A DNA stretch of 64,000 nt from Streptomyces seoulensis (GCF_022846655.1 NZ_AP025667.1:3261001-3325000); one strand, 5' to 3'. Numbered from the stretch's first letter, positions 1 to 9,072 are shown. Notes: a model not told the origin generated them from the sequence alone. Numbers and translations: made by a program.

Positions 1-720
1 CGCTGCGTCCTGCCCACGCTGCCCCTGGGTGGCCACCGTCAGCCGATGAACCCGGATGTCGACCTGTCCCAGCGCGGTGTCGCCCTGCTCCTGGGCGAGT
101 TCATCGAGGAACTCGGTCTGGGCCAGGTGACCCTCGTCCTCAACGACTGGGGCGGGGGTCAGTTCCTCGTGTCGGAAGGACAGGACCAGTACATCGCGCG
201 CCTGGTGCTGGTGGCCTGCGAAGCCTTTGACAACTTTCCTCCGGGTCCGGCCAAGGCCATGGCGCAGGTGTGCAGGGTTCCCGGCGGCGTCTGGCTCCTG
301 ACGCGGCTCATGCGCGTTCCCGCCTTCCGTCACAACCGGGGCGGATACGGCGGGATGAGCCTCCGGGGGATCCCCGACGAGATCATGAACGACTGGTTCG
401 CTCCCGCCACCCGCAGCAGGGCCATCCGTAGGGACTTCGCCAAGTTCGCCACCGGGGCACCCGGGCGCAAGACCTTGCTCGCCTGGAGCGAGCGACTACG
501 CGCCTTCGACCGCCCGGTACTCGTCGTCTGGGCGACCGAGGACCGGTTGATGCCACGTGAGCACGGCCCCCGACTGGCCGAGTTGTACCCACAGGGCCGG
601 CTGGTCGAGATCCCTGACTCGTCCACCCTCATCCCCGAGGACCAGCCCGAACGACTCGCGCAAGTCCTCACCGACTTCCTGATCCAGACCGGAGCAGAGC
701 CGGTCCGGCACGTCTCCTGA
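1..720 (+). CDS. alpha/beta hydrolase, haloalkane-dehalogenase-like, 5' end outside window
   Basis: The frame is open from base 1, so only the last 239 residues are visible; an ATG at 46 is internal. The nucleophile elbow reads LVLNDWGGGQ, matching the Asp-nucleophile branch (HDWGG) of haloalkane-dehalogenase-like alpha/beta hydrolases. A cap region follows, and WATEDRLMP near the C-terminus supplies a likely second acidic residue. Where the catalytic His is expected the sequence reads DSSTLIPEDQP, with no His, so activity on the usual substrates is uncertain. The gene stands alone; the next coding region is on the other strand. Fold assignment is confident, substrate is not. Confidence 0.8.
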   Translation, partial: RCVLPTLPLGGHRQPMNPDVDLSQRGVALLLGEFIEELGLGQVTLVLNDWGGGQFLVSEGQDQYIARLVLVACEAFDNFPPGPAKAMAQVCRVPGGVWLLTRLMRVPAFRHNRGGYGGMSLRGIPDEIMNDWFAPATRSRAIRRDFAKFATGAPGRKTLLAWSERLRAFDRPVLVVWATEDRLMPREHGPRLAELYPQGRLVEIPDSSTLIPEDQPERLAQVLTDFLIQTGAEPVRHVS

Positions 721-1163
721 GCGCGGGGCGGCAGGCGGATCCGACAGCCACCACCGCCCTCCAGCCAGGGCCGAGGACGGCCCAGGTGACCTTCGCCAGG
801 GTCGGGTCGATGCTCGGAGCCGCGATGACCGCTTCACCGGGAGTCATCAGCAGGGGGAAGGGCCGTTGATCCCCTGGTCGACCTGGAGCACGTAACGCGG
901 GGCTCGGGCTTCCTCTCTCGCTGCTGTCTGTGTTTCGCTCGTGCGGTCCCACGCTTCTTATCCGTGACAGCAGCCATGCCGACACCGGTCGGACCCTCAA
1001 GGAGTTCTTCCATCCGACCCTCAGGGCTGTCGTGAGCAACCAGAGGAGTCAGACCGCGGTCAGTAGCGAGTAAGACCGATCAGCAAGGGCCGCAGGACCA
1101 GTCCGCCGCCCGCCAAGTTGCCCAAGATCACTGAGTAGTACACGGGAAGCGAGTTCAGTGCCG
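721..1163. other. intergenic, no gene recognised
   Basis: No frame here has a recognisable product on either strand. It separates the 3' ends of the convergent hydrolase and membrane-protein genes. I see no clear terminator hairpin. Confidence 0.5.
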
Positions 1164-1598
1164 TCACCGCTCATGGGCAGACTCCTTCTGCAATTCCAGC
1201 GCCGCGCGGACGGCCAAGGCGGAGTAGAGGACCACGCCGGCCAGACCGGCCCAGAGCAATGCATTGAGCCAGGTGGGTACGAGGTCGACGGAGGTTCCGT
1301 CGGCCCAATGGCACTCCTTGGACAGCGGGAAGAGGCTTTCGGTGATTGATGACGGCCGCTGGGACGGCCCCTTGCCGGCCCGTATCGCGCAGATCGTCGC
1401 ACTCCGTGTGAAGCCGGAGAGTGCGCCGACGCCGTAGACGAGCAGTGTCAGCAGTCCGGTGAGTACGGCGGCGCCGGTCCTGGTCCACATGCGTCGTGCG
1501 TGGCCGGCGATGGACGGGTCGGCGAGCCTTCGCAGGCAGCGCGCGGCGAGGAGGAGCAGGACCAGGACGAGGAGCAGCACGGGGCCGAGCAGAGTCAT
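1164..1598 (-). CDS. small integral membrane protein, unknown function
   Basis: The product is 144 residues if translation starts at the ATG just before MTLLGPVLLL; a longer in-frame start at 1727 adds a low-complexity leader that does not look native. Three hydrophobic segments are visible: residues 2-18, about 35-57 and about 112-135. The loop before the last helix has two Cys residues (TICAIRAGKG and ECHWADG) and a conserved-looking DGTSVDLVPTWLN stretch, which resembles hypothetical membrane proteins common in Streptomyces. No catalytic motif is seen. The ribosome-binding site is weak, so the start is tentative. Function unknown. Confidence 0.6.
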   Translation of the reverse strand: MTLLGPVLLLVLVLLLLAARCLRRLADPSIAGHARRMWTRTGAAVLTGLLTLLVYGVGALSGFTRSATICAIRAGKGPSQRPSSITESLFPLSKECHWADGTSVDLVPTWLNALLWAGLAGVVLYSALAVRAALELQKESAHER

Positions 1599-2316
1599 AC
1601 GGAGGTCAGGTTCCTCTTCTGGTTGGCCCGGAGGATGGCTCGCACAACCTGCTTCGAGCCGCGCCCGGGAGCCGAGTGCCGCGCCGAACGCGTCGACGAA
1701 GCTGGTGGACCGGTCATCAGGGAGCATGGCGGGCAGCGGGGTCGCGTAGCCAGCAATGCCTCAGATCAGGGAGTTGTGGCCCGGTGTGATCACCGGTCCT
1801 TCTCGGTGCCAGCATGATACGAGCGGTGTCGGAGGCCGCGCTCACCGTGCCGCCCTCGCGCTCGCGCAGATGATCCGGACAGCGGGGCTCGCAGCTACGG
1901 CATCACGGAGTCGCCCCGCCTCCGCGAGGGATGGTCCGAAGGAGCTGGTGGGGAACGGCCAGGTCAAGAGTCCGTTCCCGCGCCTGCGGGGATGTTCCCG
2001 TGTCGCAGTACGTCGCGGCGATCAGCGCGCCGTCGCCCTAGGGCGTGGCATGCAACAAGGTCAACCCCAAGAAGATCGCTACGTACTGTCCGGACGTGCT
2101 CCACGTGCCCGGGGCGCTCATCACCAACCAGGTGAGGCCTACGACCTGTTGCGGATGTTCGGTCGCGAAGGGCCCCCGACACCCTGGAGGCAGCGTTCGC
2201 CACCAGCCCCAGTCCGTCTCTCGAAGGGAGTCCTCCCTCAAGGTGCCGCCGGGAGCGACGAGGGCGACAGGTGTGGGCGGGTCGGAGTAGCGAGCTGGGC
2301 GGTGGGAGCAAGCCTG
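1599..2316. other. intergenic, no gene recognised
   Basis: Open frames exist here on both strands but none gives a recognisable product or has a convincing ribosome-binding site. A hydrophobic minus-strand stretch near 2040-2130 could be decayed membrane-protein sequence, but this is weak. Confidence 0.4.
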
Positions 2317-2838
2317 TCAGGGAGTCCGTTCATCAGGGGTGCGGGCGGCTGGGGGATGCGTGTCCTGATCGGTCAAGTGGCTGTTCATGGTTGTGTTCAG
2401 GTCGGCCATGAACGCTTCGAACTGTTCCAGGAGCCGGGGCGGGTAGTGCGACATTGCGGCGTCGAGGCGGTGGGCGAGCGGGCCGAAGAACTCGTCCGCC
2501 CGTTCCTGGATGTGTTCTCCGCTGCGCAGCGTGACGATGCGTCGGTCGGAGTGCTCGCGGGCGCGCGTGATGTGCCCTGCTGATTCGAGGCGGTTCAGGA
2601 GTGCGGTGGTGGCGCCGGTGGAGAGGGAGATCCGCTCGCTCAGCCGCGCCGGTGACAGGGGAGTGCCGCGCTCCTCTGCGGCGGCGATCTCCAGGACCGC
2701 GGTCGCATCGGTGGAGTGCAGGCCCAGCCAGGCGGCGAATCGCCGGCTGAGCTCGGCGTAGTAGCCGCCGTAGACCCGCAGTGATTCCATCAGCCGCTCA
2801 CGCTGCTCCGCGACGCCGTCGCGCACGGCTTCCTCCAT
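2317..2838 (-). CDS. MarR-family transcriptional regulator
   Basis: The 173-residue product has the MarR layout: an N-terminal helix pair (about residues 10-45), a winged helix-turn-helix with LSPARLSERISLSTGATT (about 61-78), the recognition part ALLNRLESAGHITR, and the wing EHSDRRIVTL typical of MarR. A C-terminal dimerisation helix and a hydrophilic tail follow. It is divergent from a DHA2-type efflux gene whose start lies about 115 bp away. MarR repressors commonly control such a divergent transporter and themselves, so it probably represses the exporter until a toxic ligand binds. The ligand cannot be read from sequence. Confidence 0.88.
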   Translation of the reverse strand: MEEAVRDGVAEQRERLMESLRVYGGYYAELSRRFAAWLGLHSTDATAVLEIAAAEERGTPLSPARLSERISLSTGATTALLNRLESAGHITRAREHSDRRIVTLRSGEHIQERADEFFGPLAHRLDAAMSHYPPRLLEQFEAFMADLNTTMNSHLTDQDTHPPAARTPDERTP

Positions 2839-2890
2839 GCCGACCCTCCACCCTTCTCTCCCGCCGCACGGTCCGCACGGTGGCTCCGCT

Positions 2891-2919
2891 TTGACAACCT
2901 ACCGTCACCAATTTACCTT
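2891..2919 (+). promoter_or_regulatory. sigma-70-like promoter for the MFS exporter
   Basis: A perfect -35 TTGACA (2891-2896) is followed after 17 bases by TACCTT (2914-2919), a good -10. Transcription would start near 2926, about 30 bases before the chosen start codon. The region is the only AT-rich patch in this divergent spacer and is the likely target of the MarR repressor. Confidence 0.6.
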
Positions 2920-2954
2920 CATGATGGAATTACTTCACCGTGGAGGTATCTGGC

Positions 2955-4457
2955 GTGCGTGACCCGTCCCCCACCCCTGGCAAGACGACTGGGCCCTACC
3001 GATGGCGATGGCTGATCCTGGCAGTGATGATCGTCGCGGAGATCATGGATCTCCTGGACGCCTCGATCGTCAATGTCGCCGGACCGGACCTGGAGAAGTC
3101 GCTCGGTGCCGGTTCCGTCGGACTGCAATGGGTGATCGGCGGCTACGCCCTCACCCTGGGCGCCGGGCTCGTGCTCGGAGGCCGACTCGGCGACCGATAC
3201 GGCCGACGCCGGATGTTCCTGATCGGACTTGCGGCTTTCGCCGCGTGCTCCCTACTGTGCGCGGTCGCGCCGAACATCGAGTCGCTCATCGGCTTCCGCC
3301 TGCTGCAAGGCACCGCCGGAGCGATGCTGCTGCCCCAGGGCCTGGGTCTGCTGCGGGAGAACTTCTCCGGCCCGGAGCTCACCAAGGTCTTCGCGATCTT
3401 CGGACCGGTCCTCGGCCTGGGCGGCGTCATTGGCCCGGTCCTGGGCGGTTTCCTCATCGAGGGCGATGTCTTCGGCCTTGGCTGGCGGTCGGTGTTCCTG
3501 ATCAACCTGCCCATCGGCATCGCGGCATTGATCGTCGCCGCGAAGTTCGTGCCCGCGAAGGCGGGCGATCGCACGGTACGGGTCGACATGACCGGCGCCG
3601 CCCTGGTGGTGGCGTCCTGCGCCCTGCTGGTACTGCCGTTGAACCAGGGGCAGGAGGAGGGCTGGCCGCTTTGGACGTGGCTGTCGATGGCCGCCTCGGT
3701 GATCGGGTTCGCCCTCTTCGCCCTTCAGCAGCGCCGTGCAGCCGCCGCAGGCCGCGAGCCGCTTGTGACTCCGGGCCTGCTGCGCAAGCCGGCCTTCACC
3801 GTCGGACTCGGCGGCATCGCCCTGTTCTTCGGCGGACTGATCGGAACCCAGCTCGTGCTGACCCTGTTCCTCCAGATCGGCCGGCACTTCACCGCCGGCG
3901 AGGCGGGGCTGGGCAACCTGCCCCTCGCGGTGGGAACCGCGATCGGCGGCGCGGTCAGTGGCGCGTTCCTCGCGAACAAGATCGGCCGCAAGGTGCTGCA
4001 GATCGGACCGCTGGTCCAACTGGCAGGCGCTGCCGTGCTGTGGTTCGAGCTCGACGGCCTGGATGCCGCCTCGTTCTCGATCTGGACCATCGTTCCCGGC
4101 GTGACGGTGGCGGGCGTCGGCGCCGGCATGGTGATCGCCGCCCTGTTCAGCTTCATCCTGGCCGCGGTCGAAGACAACGAGATCGGATCCGCCTCCGGTG
4201 TCCTGTCGGCGGTCCAGGCGGTCGGCGGCTCCGTCGGCGTCGCGGTCTTCGGCTCGGTGTTCTTCGCCCAAGCCAAGACCGGTGACTTCATCGGCGGTTT
4301 CCACCGCGCGCTGATCGTCCAGGCATGTCTGCTGGTGGTCTTCCTCGTGATCACCTTCCGGCTGCCCAAGAAAGGCCGCCCCGAAGAAGAGCAGCACGGC
4401 ATCACCCCCGAGGCGACCGCCGACGACTCCGGCACCAAGCAGCACCTCACTGTTTGA
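2955..4457 (+). CDS. MFS transporter, DHA2 (EmrB/QacA) drug exporter family
   Basis: This 500-residue protein has about 14 hydrophobic helices, the size of DHA2 drug:proton antiporters. Family motifs are visible: DLLDASIVNVAGPDL in helix 1 and GGRLGDRYGRRR, the motif A loop after helix 2, followed by GFRLLQGTAGAMLLPQ. It should sit in the cytoplasmic membrane and export toxic compounds using the proton gradient. GTG at 2955 is chosen because GGAGG lies 8 bases upstream; the earlier GTG at 2940 lacks such a site. The gene is divergent from a MarR regulator and preceded by a strong promoter, so ligand-induced derepression is likely. Substrate unknown. Confidence 0.92.
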   Translation: MRDPSPTPGKTTGPYRWRWLILAVMIVAEIMDLLDASIVNVAGPDLEKSLGAGSVGLQWVIGGYALTLGAGLVLGGRLGDRYGRRRMFLIGLAAFAACSLLCAVAPNIESLIGFRLLQGTAGAMLLPQGLGLLRENFSGPELTKVFAIFGPVLGLGGVIGPVLGGFLIEGDVFGLGWRSVFLINLPIGIAALIVAAKFVPAKAGDRTVRVDMTGAALVVASCALLVLPLNQGQEEGWPLWTWLSMAASVIGFALFALQQRRAAAAGREPLVTPGLLRKPAFTVGLGGIALFFGGLIGTQLVLTLFLQIGRHFTAGEAGLGNLPLAVGTAIGGAVSGAFLANKIGRKVLQIGPLVQLAGAAVLWFELDGLDAASFSIWTIVPGVTVAGVGAGMVIAALFSFILAAVEDNEIGSASGVLSAVQAVGGSVGVAVFGSVFFAQAKTGDFIGGFHRALIVQACLLVVFLVITFRLPKKGRPEEEQHGITPEATADDSGTKQHLTV

Positions 4458-5077
4458 GCCCCGGCCGGGACCATGCGCGACCAGATGCCCGAACCGTCCC
4501 GTTGCGGGCAGGCCGGCGTCCGCTGCGCTTGCAGGTCGGGCGAGGGTGGTCGTGCGGCCGACGTACTGAAGGCGGCCTTCGACGGCATGTCTGCCGAGCA
4601 GCAGTGCGCGGGGAGCGGCCAGTGAGCCGGTCGCTGGACCAAGTCGCGGAAGGCCGCGGTTGCCCGTAGAGCAGCGACACGCCCAAGGCCCATCACCCCG
4701 GCGAGATCGACTCCGAGTCGGGGATCTACGAGGCGACTGTGCGCAGCACCATGCGTACAGCACCGGCGTGTGAGGCCACCGGTTTCCGCCCCTTCCCGAC
4801 GCGTGCACGGGTAGCGGCTGGAGACTGAAAGCGGCCGCACATCCCGACTCCTGACCGAGCGGGAAGACGGCGCTCGGTCTGCCGATGGAATACGCCAGCC
4901 TTGCCGCCGCAGCCCGCCCTGCGCGGTTCCGCTCCTACCCCGCGGCAAAGCGAGCCTCCGGTTCTCAGCCGGGAGCGAGCTTCTCGTCTCCTCGGAGCCG
5001 CTTCCGACCCTGAGGCCGACCACCAGAGGCAACCTCACCGAGAGGTGCTCAGACACCTGCGGAAACTTCCTGTCGGG
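4458..5077. other. intergenic, possible decayed coding sequence
   Basis: No intact gene is recognisable. Short open stretches occur on both strands, for example ADVLKAAFDGMSAEQQ read on the plus strand near 4557, but they break quickly and match nothing I know. It may be decayed sequence. Confidence 0.4.
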
Positions 5078-5097
5078 CATGAGTACGGGTACTCATG
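5078..5097. promoter_or_regulatory. 20-bp palindrome, possible operator
   Basis: CATGAGTACGGGTACTCATG is a perfect 9-bp inverted repeat around a 2-base centre. It lies 61 bases before the start codon of the membrane protein at 5159, where an operator for a dimeric regulator could sit. The cognate regulator is not identifiable here. Confidence 0.5.
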
Positions 5098-5158
5098 GCT
5101 GAGCGCGTCCCCCAGGTCATCGTGAAGATCACCGACCTGGACGACTTGAAGGACGCCG

Positions 5159-5872
5159 ATGCCGAACCTCTCCCGCCCGCGCCGCCTCCTGGCTCTCGCC
5201 ACAGGCCACCGGCTCGTACGGGGCTGTCTGGCCGCCTTCGCCGTCTCCGCCCTGGCCGTGGTCCTTTTCCCCTCCGCCGACCTGGACCGGATACCTTCGC
5301 TGCTCACCGCGCCCCTCTCCGTCCTGACGCCGTTCCTCCCCTTCGGTCCGGGGAGCGGGGCCGACACTCCAGCCGAGGTGCTCGCCAGCAGTGTCTGGGT
5401 CGCATTGCTCCTTGTGAGCGCCCTGGTGACCGCTGCCGTTCTCTGCTACCTCGCCACGCGACCAGCGGCCGCCCCTGAGTCCCTCCCTTGCGCATCGGCT
5501 CCCCCTGCGCAGCGGGGATCTGACCGGGCGCAGCCTGCGAGCTCGCGTATGCACCGGCTGCGGACCCTGCTCGCGCCCGCGGTCGACAACTGGCTCGCAC
5601 GCGGCTATCTCGCCGTGGTCGCGGTGGCGTTGACGTACTTCCTGGGCGTCACATTCTCCGGGCCGGACTCCGGGTACGCCGCCGTCTACCCGGTGGTCAC
5701 CACGGCGCCGCTCAGCATCCTCGTCTTCGTGGTGGCGATACCCACGGAGTTCTACCCCGCCGCCTGGGTGCACCCCTTGGTGCTCTCCACCGGAACGATC
5801 CTGGCCGGGCAGTTCAACGCCGTACGCATCGGCCGCTACGCACACAGCCAGAGGGCACGAGAGCAGCGCTAA
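5159..5872 (+). CDS. membrane protein with two related halves, possibly SCO4225-like
   Basis: The 237-residue product has two similar halves joined by a Pro/Ala-rich cytoplasmic-type linker (about residues 103-130). Each half has a helix starting like RLVRGCLAAFAV or LARGYLAVVAV, an extracytoplasmic-type loop, then a TAPLSVL/TTAPLSIL segment entering a second helix. This suggests an internal duplication of a two-helix unit, and it resembles small Streptomyces membrane proteins of the SCO4225 family, though that match is from memory. AAGGA five bases before the ATG supports the start. A 20-bp palindrome upstream may control it. Function unknown. Confidence 0.65.
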   Translation: MPNLSRPRRLLALATGHRLVRGCLAAFAVSALAVVLFPSADLDRIPSLLTAPLSVLTPFLPFGPGSGADTPAEVLASSVWVALLLVSALVTAAVLCYLATRPAAAPESLPCASAPPAQRGSDRAQPASSRMHRLRTLLAPAVDNWLARGYLAVVAVALTYFLGVTFSGPDSGYAAVYPVVTTAPLSILVFVVAIPTEFYPAAWVHPLVLSTGTILAGQFNAVRIGRYAHSQRAREQR

Positions 5873-6121
5873 GTCGTCCTGGCAAGGGGCCTCATCCTGC
5901 CGGGATTAAACATGTCACTTCGCCAGTCGCCGGGGGACCCGGACGGGAGTCTGCGTGATCATTCTGGAGCCGGTTCATACCCAACGTGCTGCTGTCCGCA
6001 CCCGGCAACAAGCTCAGTGAGTACCGCATGCTTGGCACGATCGACGGTCAGGTGCTGGCGGAGCTTGGTCGCCACCCATTCCGTGCGTAGGTGCAGCGGG
6101 CGTCGGCGAGCGGGGGAGCCG

Positions 6122-6420
6122 CTATGTGTAGAGCTCGCGCGCGGAGGTGGTGGTGCGTGCGGGTGCGGCGCTGGTCCCGTAGGCGAAGTTGAGGACGACC
6201 CGGCGCAGCCCTGATCGTGTCAGCGGAGTGACGCGGTGGGCGGTGGTGTCGCTGCGCAGCAGATAGCCGTCGCCGGCCCGATGGTGAGCGGTCCGCACGG
6301 CGGTGACATCGTCGATCCCGTCGAAGGACCTGGCCTGCGGGACGTATTCGAGGATGCCGCCCAGGTCAGGGTGTCGCGGTTCGTCTGCGACGCCTTCAGG
6401 TTCTGCTCCGGCCGATCTTG
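6122..6420 (-). pseudogene. C-terminal remnant of an Fe(II)/2-oxoglutarate oxygenase
   Basis: Reading the minus strand to the TAG at 6122 gives a coherent tail: DLGGILEYVPQARSFDGI, then GDGYLLRSDTTAHRVTPL and LRRVVLNFAY. The spaced His and Arg residues (TTAHRVTPL, GLRR) are what is expected for the distal metal His and 2-oxoglutarate-binding Arg of cupin-fold Fe(II)/2OG enzymes, and the ending resembles the ArpA/BesD-like hydroxylase-halogenase group. No N-terminal half with the HxD motif exists upstream, and the frame runs into the terminator at 6465. It is a 3' fragment. Assignment to a subfamily is tentative. Confidence 0.6.
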
Positions 6421-6464
6421 GCTGTGGGCGGATGCCATGACCCTCGGCGGCTTGCTTTCCGTAG

Positions 6465-6505
6465 CGCTGCCGGGGCCGCCCGCCGTCCGGGCGGCCCCGG
6501 CAGCG
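6465..6505 (-). terminator. strong hairpin terminator
   Basis: A perfect 18-bp GC-rich inverted repeat (6465-6482 with 6488-6505) closes a 5-base loop. It lies about 110 bases beyond the stop of the minus-strand nucleotidyltransferase gene. There is no T-run, as is common in Streptomyces terminators. Confidence 0.8.
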
Positions 6506-6614
6506 GCGGTCGTTCAGTGTCTGTTCCTCTTACCCGGTGGCCAGTACCTGGCTCTCGGCCCATGTCACAACGGCCGCGTGCGCCGCCCGGACGGGGCATT
6601 CCGGAACGCTTGGC

Positions 6615-7409
6615 TCATGCCTCCTGGCCGATGACGTCGTGGAGGTACTGCATGGCGAGCTTCTCGGCGTGGTGGCGGCGTTCGACCGGCGTTCCGGTCT
6701 CGCCGAGCCACTGGCGGTAGAGCTCGACGCTGGCGAGGAGAGCCCGGCCGATGTCGTCTCGGTCGTAGCCGCAGATCGTTGCCTGAAGGTCGCGCGTCTC
6801 GTCCGGTGCGATGGATTCGAGGCGACGGACGCCGCGGGGTGTCGCGCCCACCCGCCAGGCGGCCAGAGGACCCAGTACGGTCTCACGCAAGTAGCTGAGG
6901 AAGCCGATGGCTTCGAACAGTTCGCCGCGGCCGAGTCTCGTCGCGCCGTAGTGCACCCAGATCCAGAATCGGTCCTCGATCCACTGGAGGTCGAGCGGCG
7001 GGGCTGTCACCGGATGCTCCGCGAGCGAGCCCGCAAGGACCCCGTCCCGGTCCCAGAGAATGTGCGGGTCCTCGGTCCTCGTGGCGAAGTCGGAGCCTCG
7101 TACGAACTTGAAATCGACGTGGAGGAGGGGCGGCCCGACCAGCGTGACGATCAGGCGCGGTTCACCGACGTGCTCACCGGTGAACCCTGCCACAAGGGAG
7201 GCCCAGGAGCCGATCAGCGTGAGCCGCTCCTGCATGACCGAGTCGAACGACTCGTCCTCGATGACCACGATCAGATCGACGTCGGAGTAGACATCGCAGT
7301 GTCCCCCCGAGACCGACCCCGTGACGGCGATACCGGCCACTCTCAAGTCCTGCCGAATCCGAGGAACCACCTCGTCGAGGAACCGGCGGTGCGGTGAAGG
7401 GGCGTCCAT
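6615..7409 (-). CDS. nucleotidyltransferase-domain protein
   Basis: The 264-residue protein begins with a polymerase-beta-type nucleotidyltransferase domain: GSVSGGHCDVYSDVDLIVV gives the Gly-Ser signature and the paired metal-binding Asp residues, and LLHVDFKFV supplies a likely third Asp. This fold transfers nucleotides to small molecules or proteins, as in aminoglycoside adenylyltransferases, but the C-terminal half is not specific enough to name a substrate. The start MDAPSPHRR is chosen because AAAGGA sits five bases upstream; an in-frame start 11 codons earlier lacks this. Transcription ends at the 6465-6505 hairpin. Confidence 0.8.
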   Translation of the reverse strand: MDAPSPHRRFLDEVVPRIRQDLRVAGIAVTGSVSGGHCDVYSDVDLIVVIEDESFDSVMQERLTLIGSWASLVAGFTGEHVGEPRLIVTLVGPPLLHVDFKFVRGSDFATRTEDPHILWDRDGVLAGSLAEHPVTAPPLDLQWIEDRFWIWVHYGATRLGRGELFEAIGFLSYLRETVLGPLAAWRVGATPRGVRRLESIAPDETRDLQATICGYDRDDIGRALLASVELYRQWLGETGTPVERRHHAEKLAMQYLHDVIGQEA

Positions 7410-7734
7410 GACATTCCTTTCGGCACGAGCAAAGTCTTTCAACGTACCAGGTCGCTGGCCGGATCCGTGGGCGAATGCGACGCTGCAGCACGCTGATATA
7501 GCTCAGGGATGGTCACCAGTCCCGGCGCCGGCTCCTCGACCCGGCGCGCCAGGAAGGCTGCGGCTTCAGGGTCCTCGAAAGGCCCGACGCCGAGCGGCTC
7601 CTGCCCACGGCACCATCCGGACGGCAGTACGCAGAGCCGCAGTTCCTGATGTCCCCTTCGCCCAGCACTGATCGGTTCGGCTTCTGGTCGACGTATCCAG
7701 CAGAAGGAGCACTTGACGGCGTTAGCCTCGCGGA
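7410..7734. other. divergent intergenic region
   Basis: The region separates the divergent nucleotidyltransferase and NIPSNAP genes. It must hold both promoters, but I see no convincing -35/-10 pair, repeat or small gene. Confidence 0.4.
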
Positions 7735-8049
7735 GTGATTACTTGCGTAGTGGAGTACGTGATCGATCCGGCGAAGATCGAGTCGTTCGAGAGCTTCGGA
7801 CGCCGCTGGATGGAGCTGGTCGACCGGCATGGTGGCACGCACCATGGTTACTTCCTGCCTGCAGAGGGTGCGAGCGACAGGGCGATGGCCTTGTTCAGCT
7901 TCCCCAGCCTCGCCGCGTACGAGGAGTACCGGGCACTGTTCGGCGAGGATCCCGACTTCATCGACGCGGACCGCATCCGGGATGAAAGTGGCTGTGTACT
8001 GCGCTACGAGCGGACCTTCATGCGCCCGCTCCTCCCCGAATCGACCTAA
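7735..8049 (+). CDS. NIPSNAP-family protein
   Basis: The product is 104 residues, the size of one NIPSNAP (dimeric alpha/beta barrel) domain. It starts with the characteristic ITCVVEYVIDPAKIESFESF, has the central His-containing GGTHHGYFLPAEG, and continues with FSFPSLAAYEEYRALFGEDP before the C-terminal FMRPLLPE strand. Members of this family are small cytoplasmic proteins of poorly defined role, often near redox or catabolic genes. Translation starts at GTG with only a weak GGAG-like site close upstream. It has no operon partner here. Confidence 0.88.
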   Translation: MITCVVEYVIDPAKIESFESFGRRWMELVDRHGGTHHGYFLPAEGASDRAMALFSFPSLAAYEEYRALFGEDPDFIDADRIRDESGCVLRYERTFMRPLLPEST

Positions 8050-8068
8050 AGCCCGCCCGCGAAGCGAT

Positions 8069-8704
8069 CTACAGCCCCAACTCCTGTGCCAGCACCGCTG
8101 CTTGGACCCGGCTGCGCAGTCCCAGCTTCGCCAGTAGCCGGCTGACGTGGGTCTTCACCGCGCCCTCCGCCATTGCCAGCCGGGCCCCGATCTCGGCGTT
8201 GGACAGCCCCTCGCCGACGCGCAACAGCACCTCGCGCTCGCGCGGGGTCAGCCCGTCCAGCACGGTCCGGTCGGCCGTACGGGCCGGCTGGGCGGCGAAC
8301 TCGGCGATCAGGCGCCGGGTCACCGCCGGGGCGACCACACCCTCCCCGCGCGCCACCGTCCGCACCGCCTCCAACAGCTCGCGCGCCTCGGCGTTCTTCA
8401 ACAGGAACCCGGCCGCCCCGGCCCGCAGCGCCCCGAAGACGTACTCGTCGAGGTCGAAGGTGGTCAGCAGCAGCACGTCGGCCAGACCCTCGACCGTGAT
8501 CAGCCGGGTCGCGGACACCCCGTCCAGCAGCGGCATCTGTACGTCCATCAGCACCACGTCCGGCCGCAGCTCCCTTGCCAGCTCCACCGCTCGCTCGCCG
8601 TCCGCCGCCTCCCCGGCCACCTCCACGTCGGGCGCGCTGCCCAGGATGAGCACGAGACCGGCCCGTACGGCCGACTGGTCCTCGGCGACCAGGACTCGGA
8701 TCAC
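8069..8704 (-). CDS. NarL/LuxR-type response regulator
   Basis: The 211-residue protein has an N-terminal receiver domain with the acidic pair (AEDQ), phospho-acceptor Asp in VVLMDVQMPLLDG (about residue 54), conserved Thr in LLLTTFD and Lys in GFLLKNAE. A C-terminal LuxR helix-turn-helix follows (LTPREREVLLRVGEGLSNAE, then VKTHVSRLLAKL). It should activate transcription when phosphorylated by a sensor kinase. Its GTG start overlaps the stop of the upstream kinase fragment as GTGA, so the two were co-translated. The kinase has lost its 5' part, so this regulator is probably an orphan. Confidence 0.95.
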   Translation of the reverse strand: MIRVLVAEDQSAVRAGLVLILGSAPDVEVAGEAADGERAVELARELRPDVVLMDVQMPLLDGVSATRLITVEGLADVLLLTTFDLDEYVFGALRAGAAGFLLKNAEARELLEAVRTVARGEGVVAPAVTRRLIAEFAAQPARTADRTVLDGLTPREREVLLRVGEGLSNAEIGARLAMAEGAVKTHVSRLLAKLGLRSRVQAAVLAQELGL

Positions 8705-9072
8705 GCGGGGTCTCCTTCGGAGAGCGGAAGTGCGGTGCGGACGGTCCAGCGGGCGCCCTCGGGGCCGGCCTCGAAGACCCCGCCCAGCAGCGCCGCCCGC
8801 TCTCGCATCCCGGCGAGCCCGGCGCCGGAACCGGGGGCGCGCGGAGTGTCACCGCGCCGGTAGGGGCTGGAAACCAGGATGTCGAGGGTGCCGTCCCGTC
8901 GGTGCAGCCGGAGCTCGACGGGGCCCCCGGCCGCGTGCTTGAGGGCGTTGGTCAGCGACTCCTGCACGATCCGGTACGCGGCCAGGCCGACCGGCGCGGG
9001 CACCTCGCCCTGCCCGGCCTCCAGGCGGACGTCAAGACCGTTGGCGCGGGCGCTGTCGACCAGCGCGGCCAC
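8701..9072 (-). pseudogene. sensor histidine kinase, C-terminal ATPase fragment
   Basis: Only the HATPase half of a NarL-type sensor kinase remains. The N box (AAYRIVQESLTNALKHA) and G box (GAGLAGMRERAALLGG) are intact, but the membrane sensor and phosphoacceptor His parts are absent. Between 9070 and 9085 the frame passes directly into sequence of an unrelated helicase (YRPESLVW in another frame). The junction shares a short stretch with both genes, consistent with a deletion or recombination event. It overlaps the response regulator by GTGA. It cannot sense or autophosphorylate normally. Confidence 0.85.

Noticed and set aside
2911..2932. Dyad AATT...AATT around the MFS transcription start as a MarR operator
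   Set aside because: The two halves do not pair without an offset, so I list only the promoter.
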